Shown: positions 5,891 to 9,427 of the stretch, piece by piece | Numbering within the stretch: the stretch's first letter is position 1 | Layout: each line of letters begins with the position of its first letter | Translations under genes and position numbers: made by a program | Source of the DNA: Syntrophaceae bacterium | GTDB taxonomy: Bacteria; Desulfobacterota; Syntrophorhabdia; Syntrophorhabdales; WCHB1-27 | Length of the DNA stretch: 9,427 bases | Assembly (NCBI GenBank): GCA_003165115.1 | Contig: PLSJ01000509.1 | Span: 4,265 to 13,691 of the forward strand | Direction of reading: 5' to 3' | The notes under the pieces: generated by a model | The model's input: only the letters and a program-made list of their open reading frames with translations | Told to the model about the DNA's origin: nothing | The model's database searches: none

Positions 5891-6700
5891 ATGACATTGA
5901 AGGTAGCAGTGGCGCAGATGGGAGCGCCCTATTTCGAAAAGCAGCGGAACCAGCGAAAGGTCATATCCATGGCGGAAGATGCCTTAAGTCGCGGCGTGCA
6001 GCTCATGCTCTTTCCCGAAGGGGCGAACCTCGGCTATTTCGTGATGGACCAACGCAGGAGCGTCAAGGAGACATACGCGATGGCCCTCGACGCGGCGGAT
6101 ACACCCGATTCCCCGTGGATCGGGGAGCTGCGGGGTCTGGCCAAAAAGGGCATATACATCGGCTGCGGCTCCTTTCTCAGGACGGCGGAGGACAGGCTGG
6201 TAAACGCCCTGCTCTTTTTCTCTCCCGGCGGGGAACTGCACATCTATCACAAGACGCACCCTTTTCACGTAAAAGACGTGAGAGAAGAGGATTTCGTCGT
6301 AAAAGGGGATGCCCTGACGGTTTTTCATCAGGACGCCTTCGACGTCGGCCTCAGCATCTGCTACGACCTGAATTTCCCGGAGGTGTTCAGGACCCTCGCG
6401 CTTAAGGGCGCGCAGATCATCCTCATCGCCTCGGCGTGGCCGAAGAACGCGGGCGCTGTCTGGGATGCGCTTCTGCCGGCCAGGGCCATCGAGAACGAGG
6501 TGTGCGTGATAGCGTGCAACCAGACGGGCGGGGACTATTACGGACACAGCAAGATCATCGACTGCACGGGAAGGGTGCGCGCCCCCCTGGAGGAGGAAGA
6601 GGGCCTCGCCGTGGCGGAGATCGATCTGGAAAAGCAGGACAAGTGGAGAAGGATCGTTACCTATTTCAACGACAGGCGGCCGGAGCTTTACGGTCTCTGA
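5891..6700 (+). CDS. Carbon-nitrogen hydrolase (nitrilase/amidase superfamily)
   Basis: This 269-residue cytoplasmic hydrolase cleaves a non-peptide C-N bond (amide, carbamoyl or nitrile) through a thioester intermediate. The catalytic triad is complete: E43 in FPEGANLGY, K121 in YHKTHPF and C157 in ICYDLNFPE. The length fits a single-domain aliphatic amidase, omega-amidase or N-carbamoyl hydrolase better than a true nitrilase (usually over 300). ATG at 5891 is preferred because AGGGGTGG at 5878-5885 gives 5-nt spacing; a GTG at 5882 would overlap that site. The neighbours (regulator upstream, Liv-type importer downstream) suggest that it releases ammonia from an imported amide or from a ring-opened N-heterocycle. 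The precise substrate cannot be assigned. Confidence 0.88.
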   Translation: MTLKVAVAQMGAPYFEKQRNQRKVISMAEDALSRGVQLMLFPEGANLGYFVMDQRRSVKETYAMALDAADTPDSPWIGELRGLAKKGIYIGCGSFLRTAEDRLVNALLFFSPGGELHIYHKTHPFHVKDVREEDFVVKGDALTVFHQDAFDVGLSICYDLNFPEVFRTLALKGAQIILIASAWPKNAGAVWDALLPARAIENEVCVIACNQTGGDYYGHSKIIDCTGRVRAPLEEEEGLAVAEIDLEKQDKWRRIVTYFNDRRPELYGL

Positions 6701-6724
6701 CAACGGTGCTTTCCGGTTCCGAAA

Positions 6725-6737
6725 TGCCCGATGGGCA
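6725..6737 (+). other. Short hairpin before the binding-protein gene
   Basis: TGCCC (6725-6729) and GGGCA (6733-6737) pair perfectly around a GAT loop in the 68-nt gap between the hydrolase and the transporter genes. No T-run follows, so it is not a clear intrinsic terminator. No convincing promoter was seen in this gap. Readthrough into the transporter genes is assumed. Confidence 0.25.
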
Positions 6738-6768
6738 ATCAGGCGATACAGCTAAAGGATGGTAAAAC

Positions 6769-8031
6769 ATGGAAAAGAGAGTGAGGGGAAGCGCGACAGC
6801 GATCAGGATTGCACTCGTTTTTCTGGCGGTAGCTGTGGGTATGTCGTGTATGTGGGGGACAGGTTACGCGGCGTCGTCCAAAGACCCGATAGTCATAGGT
6901 GGTGTATACGATCTGACGGGCGCCCTCTCCACGCATGGGAAAGGCGGCCTCTTGACCGCCAAAGCCGGTATCGACAGGCTTAACAAAGCCGGGGGGATAG
7001 CGGGCCGTCCGATAAAGTTTATCGTGGAAGACAGCGCCACGGACCCGGCCACGGGACTCAGGAAGCTCAGGAAGCTGATCCTTAAGGACAAAGCGGAATT
7101 TATTCTCATCGGGGTCAATTCAGGCGTCGCGGTAGGCGCGATTCCCCTGGCGAAAGAGTTGAACACGATCATTTTCACCGAGGCCACGGCGCGGGACATC
7201 ACGGGCAAAAAAGGCAATCGCTACGTGTTCAGGGCGATCGGCGACGCCCAGATGGCGGCCATCGCCATGGCGAGGGTTGCCGGGAAGGAGCTGGGAAAGA
7301 ACGCCTATGGCCTGGGCGCCGATTATGAGTGGGGCCATTCCGTCGTGGGCATGGCCGAAGACGTTTTCGGCAAGATCGGCCTGAAGATGGTCGGGAAGGC
7401 GTTTTCACCCGTGGGGACGCTCGATTTCGTCCCCTACCTGAGCAAGGTGCCCAAGCAGACGGATTTCATCGTCGCGGGATATTTCACCAGCGACGTCCTG
7501 AAGCTCGTGAACCAGGCGTGGGAAATAGGTCTTCGCAAGCCTATTTTCGTGGGTAGCATCCACTCTATCCGGTACAAGGACCTCGGCCCCGGCGCCGACC
7601 TGGTATGGTGCGGCACCTACGGGTCCCGTTCCCTGAGCGGTTATCCCGAGGACGTGAGGCCCGCCCAGAAGGCGTACAGGGATGTGGTCGGCCTCGATGA
7701 CGCGGGATGGGACAAAAGCGGTGAGCTGAGCGCGGAATATATATGGGCGGGCTGGGAAGGCGTCTCCTGGATCAAGAAAGGCGTCGAGGACAGCGGCTGG
7801 AAATCCAGGGACGATAACCTGAAATTCATGAAGGCCCTCGAAGGGACCACGGTAAAGACAAGCATAGAATTTCCGACCGGCGGCAAGACCATGCGGGCCG
7901 AGGACCACCAGGCCATCACGGATATGTATGTCCTCAAGGCGGAAAAGGGCCAGATCGTCACCAAGGCGCGGGTCGCGGGGGCCGATATCCTGCCTTCATA
8001 CCCTGCCCTCGTGGATTTCAGAAAAGAGTAA
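6769..8031 (+). CDS. Branched-chain amino acid-type ABC transporter periplasmic binding protein (LivK-like)
   Basis: This is a 420-residue extracytoplasmic solute receptor of the Peripla_BP_6 (LivJ/LivK) group, which delivers substrate to the LivH/LivM permeases. The N-terminus is a signal peptide: basic start (KRVR), hydrophobic core at about 14-25, likely cleavage after A34 or A35 (GYAA-SS). The mature protein opens with DPIVIGGVYDLTGAL, a hallmark of the family, followed by an NKAGGIAGRPIKF segment and two alpha/beta lobes. Family members bind branched-chain amino acids, but many in anaerobic and aromatic-degrading bacteria bind aromatic acids, amides or urea. The catabolic neighbours favour a ligand other than leucine (inference). 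ATG at 6769 has AAAGGATGG at 6754-6762. The gene is 62 nt upstream of livH, with a strong hairpin between. Confidence 0.9.
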   Translation: MEKRVRGSATAIRIALVFLAVAVGMSCMWGTGYAASSKDPIVIGGVYDLTGALSTHGKGGLLTAKAGIDRLNKAGGIAGRPIKFIVEDSATDPATGLRKLRKLILKDKAEFILIGVNSGVAVGAIPLAKELNTIIFTEATARDITGKKGNRYVFRAIGDAQMAAIAMARVAGKELGKNAYGLGADYEWGHSVVGMAEDVFGKIGLKMVGKAFSPVGTLDFVPYLSKVPKQTDFIVAGYFTSDVLKLVNQAWEIGLRKPIFVGSIHSIRYKDLGPGADLVWCGTYGSRSLSGYPEDVRPAQKAYRDVVGLDDAGWDKSGELSAEYIWAGWEGVSWIKKGVEDSGWKSRDDNLKFMKALEGTTVKTSIEFPTGGKTMRAEDHQAITDMYVLKAEKGQIVTKARVAGADILPSYPALVDFRKE

Positions 8032-8039
8032 CGATACGT

Positions 8040-8074
8040 GGACCTGTATGCGGCGACGGTGCGCATACAGGTCC
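8040..8074 (+). other. Strong intercistronic stem-loop between binding protein and LivH
   Basis: GGACCTGTATGCG (8040-8052) is perfectly complementary to CGCATACAGGTCC (8062-8074), leaving a 9-nt loop (8053-8061). The 13-bp stem begins 8 nt after the binding-protein stop and ends 19 nt before the LivH ATG. It is not followed by a T-run (CTTGATATAGG), so it is unlikely to be a full intrinsic terminator. By analogy with known transporter operons it probably protects the 3' end of the upstream message, so that the binding protein is made in excess of the permeases. Confidence 0.75.
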
Positions 8075-8093
8075 CTTGATATAGGAAAGGCCC

Positions 8094-8954
8094 ATGACAG
8101 ACGTAATCGTGCTATCTCTCCTGAACGCGGCAGTGTGGGCCTGCGTGATCGCCATGGTCTCCCTCGGCCTCACGCTCATTTACGGCCAGCTCAGCATCAT
8201 CAATATCGCCCACGGCGCCATGTACGCGATAGGGGCCGTTTCCACCTTCTACGTAACCACTTTCCTCGGGTCCTGGGCTTATTCGCTGGTCGTCGTCCCC
8301 GTCATCATGGCGATTATCGCGATCGTTATCTACGTCACCACCCTGCGGTTCAGGGTTGTCGGTTACCCCATGGCCACGACCCTCATCATTTCGTACGGGT
8401 TGATGTTCATCCTCGAACAGTGCCTCCTGCTCATATTCGGCGGTGCCCCGAGAAACATTCCCAATCCCCTGCCTTTTCAGGTGCCCCTCTTCGGGACGAC
8501 CACATATTCGGGATACCGGATCTTTGCGGCGTTGTTTTCCCTGGCCGCCATCGGCACCCTCGTCGCTTTTCTCAAAAGAACGAAACTCGGGCTCTGGATC
8601 AGGGCAACCAGCCAGGACCACGATACGGCGAGCGCCATGGGCATCTCCGTCCCCTTCGTCTATATGCTCACCTTTGTCCTGGGGTCGGTGCTCGCCGCCC
8701 TTGGGGGCGTGCTGGTGGCGCCCATGACGAGCATTACCCCCAACATGGGTCACGACATATTGATCGACGCCTTCATCGTCGTCATCGTCGGAGGGTTCGG
8801 AAGCATTCCGGGGACCATCCTGGCCGCCCTGATCCTGTCGTTATCGAACGGCCTCCTGTCGGTCTATTTCGATCCCGTGCTGGCGAAAGGGATGTCGCTG
8901 GGTATCATGGTGGGCATCCTCTACTGGCGGCCCGAAGGCATACTCAGGTACTAA
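8094..8954 (+). CDS. livH: Branched-chain amino acid-type ABC transporter permease LivH
   Basis: This 286-residue inner-membrane permease of the LivH family is strongly hydrophobic, with about eight membrane-spanning stretches. Family marks are the N-terminal LIYGQLSIINIAHGAMYAIGA (ending near residue 48), the cytoplasmic coupling loop RATSQDHDTASAMGI (170-184), which should contact the ATPase, and GGFGSIPGT (233-241). The length is normal. ATG at 8094 has AGGA at 8083-8086, 7 nt away. It pairs with LivM, which starts 1-4 nt after its stop. The gene sits after the intercistronic hairpin, so its translation level may be set lower than that of the binding protein. Confidence 0.92.
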   Translation: MTDVIVLSLLNAAVWACVIAMVSLGLTLIYGQLSIINIAHGAMYAIGAVSTFYVTTFLGSWAYSLVVVPVIMAIIAIVIYVTTLRFRVVGYPMATTLIISYGLMFILEQCLLLIFGGAPRNIPNPLPFQVPLFGTTTYSGYRIFAALFSLAAIGTLVAFLKRTKLGLWIRATSQDHDTASAMGISVPFVYMLTFVLGSVLAALGGVLVAPMTSITPNMGHDILIDAFIVVIVGGFGSIPGTILAALILSLSNGLLSVYFDPVLAKGMSLGIMVGILYWRPEGILRY

Positions 8955-8958
8955 CGTG

Positions 8959-9427
8959 ATGACACATAAAGCCATCCATAAACCGATAGCCGTCGCCGGG
9001 GTCGCCCTGCTCCTCATGGTGGCGCCCCATTTTCTCTCCCTCTACTACAAAGAACTGCTGATAGAGATCCTCATCTTCGGATTGTTCTCTCTCGGGTTCG
9101 ATATCATCTTCGGGTTCACGGGCCTGCTCAATTTCGGCATGTCGGTCTTCTTTGGTTTGGGCGGCTATCTGGTCCTGCTGCCTATCCTTCACTGGCACGT
9201 GGGCATCTGGACGGCCCTTTTGATCTGTATCGTGGGCTGCGCCCTCTTTTCCCTGGTTTACGGGTATCTTATCTCCCGGTTCAAGAGTCACTATTTCGTT
9301 GCTTTTACCATCGTCGTGTCGATGATCTTCTTTTACATCGCGATGGGACAAAGACCGCTCACCGGTTCGGACGAGGGGCTTACCCTCAAGGTGCCCGCCC
9401 TCGATTTCGGTTTGTTCAGCCTGAATT
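8959..9427 (+). CDS. livM: Branched-chain amino acid-type ABC transporter permease LivM, 5' part (3' end outside window)
   Basis: This is the second permease of the Liv importer. The frame is open to the right edge, so 156 codons are visible of a usual 300 or more. Hydrophobic segments alternate with short loops. TGLLNFGMSVFFGLGGY (54-70) corresponds to the family's LSLG-type permease motif, and TGSDEGL (135-141) matches the conserved TGGxxGL of LivM. ATG at 8959 is chosen; GTG at 8956 directly before it in frame is an alternative. A weak AGG at 8947-8949 is the only ribosome site, consistent with translational coupling to LivH, whose stop is 4 nt upstream. livG and livF ATPase genes should follow. 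Confidence 0.88.
   Translation, partial: MTHKAIHKPIAVAGVALLLMVAPHFLSLYYKELLIEILIFGLFSLGFDIIFGFTGLLNFGMSVFFGLGGYLVLLPILHWHVGIWTALLICIVGCALFSLVYGYLISRFKSHYFVAFTIVVSMIFFYIAMGQRPLTGSDEGLTLKVPALDFGLFSLN

Noticed and set aside
6835..6852. Lipoprotein-type cysteine (C27, VGMSC) in the LivK-like signal peptide
   Set aside because: Position -3 is Gly and -2 is Met, which does not fit a lipobox, and a normal signal peptidase I site follows at A34/A35.
7928..8959. Plus-strand open frame (343 codons) overlapping livK end and livH in another frame
   Set aside because: The livH frame gives a clear membrane protein with family motifs, while this frame is Arg/His/Pro-rich and hydrophilic.
1..9427. tRNA, rRNA, CRISPR arrays, insertion sequences, integrase or attachment sites
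   Set aside because: None seen: no cloverleaf-like sequence, no regularly spaced repeats, no transposase or recombinase product in any frame, and almost all of the window is occupied by the listed genes.

Overview
The window reads as one stretch of a bacterial chromosome, about 58-60% G+C by eye, with every gene on the + strand and tightly packed. The ferredoxin-dependent 2-oxoacid oxidoreductase, a molybdenum hydroxylase and a branched-chain-amino-acid-type transporter beside amide-hydrolysing and ring-cleavage-like enzymes suggest an anaerobe of the deltaproteobacterial kind (syntroph or sulfate-reducer type) that uses aromatic or N-containing organic acids. The taxonomic guess is inference; no rRNA or marker gene is present.

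Layout. (1) 1-1180: the C-terminal half or so of a xanthine-dehydrogenase-family molybdopterin-binding subunit, cut by the left edge. (2) 1181-1306: the only sizeable intergenic region (126 nt), AT-rich, with a good promoter candidate, an AT palindrome, a small hairpin and a possible five-codon leader. (3) 1307-4034: four overlapping genes, in the order delta (ferredoxin), alpha, beta, gamma, for a complete four-subunit 2-oxoacid:ferredoxin oxidoreductase of the Kor/Vor type. (4) 4077-5157: a small cupin protein and a DUF2848 protein, a poorly characterised family that resembles fumarylacetoacetate hydrolases. (5) 5179-5868: a GntR/FCD transcription regulator. (6) 5891-6700: a carbon-nitrogen hydrolase (nitrilase/amidase superfamily) with its Glu-Lys-Cys triad intact. 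(7) 6769-9427: the start of a Liv-type ABC importer: periplasmic binding protein, LivH permease and a LivM permease cut by the right edge. A perfect 13-bp stem-loop lies between the binding protein and LivH. The ATPase genes (livG, livF) would be expected just beyond the window.

Working model (inference): from 1307 on, the genes form one catabolic unit. The Liv system imports an organic acid or amide. The carbon-nitrogen hydrolase, DUF2848 protein and cupin carry out hydrolysis and processing. The resulting 2-oxoacid is oxidised to an acyl-CoA by the Kor complex, giving reduced ferredoxin. The FCD regulator in the middle senses a substrate or intermediate. The substrate cannot be read from the sequence. 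The molybdenum hydroxylase could belong to the same pathway, but its arginine codon use differs sharply from everything downstream, so it may have a different history.
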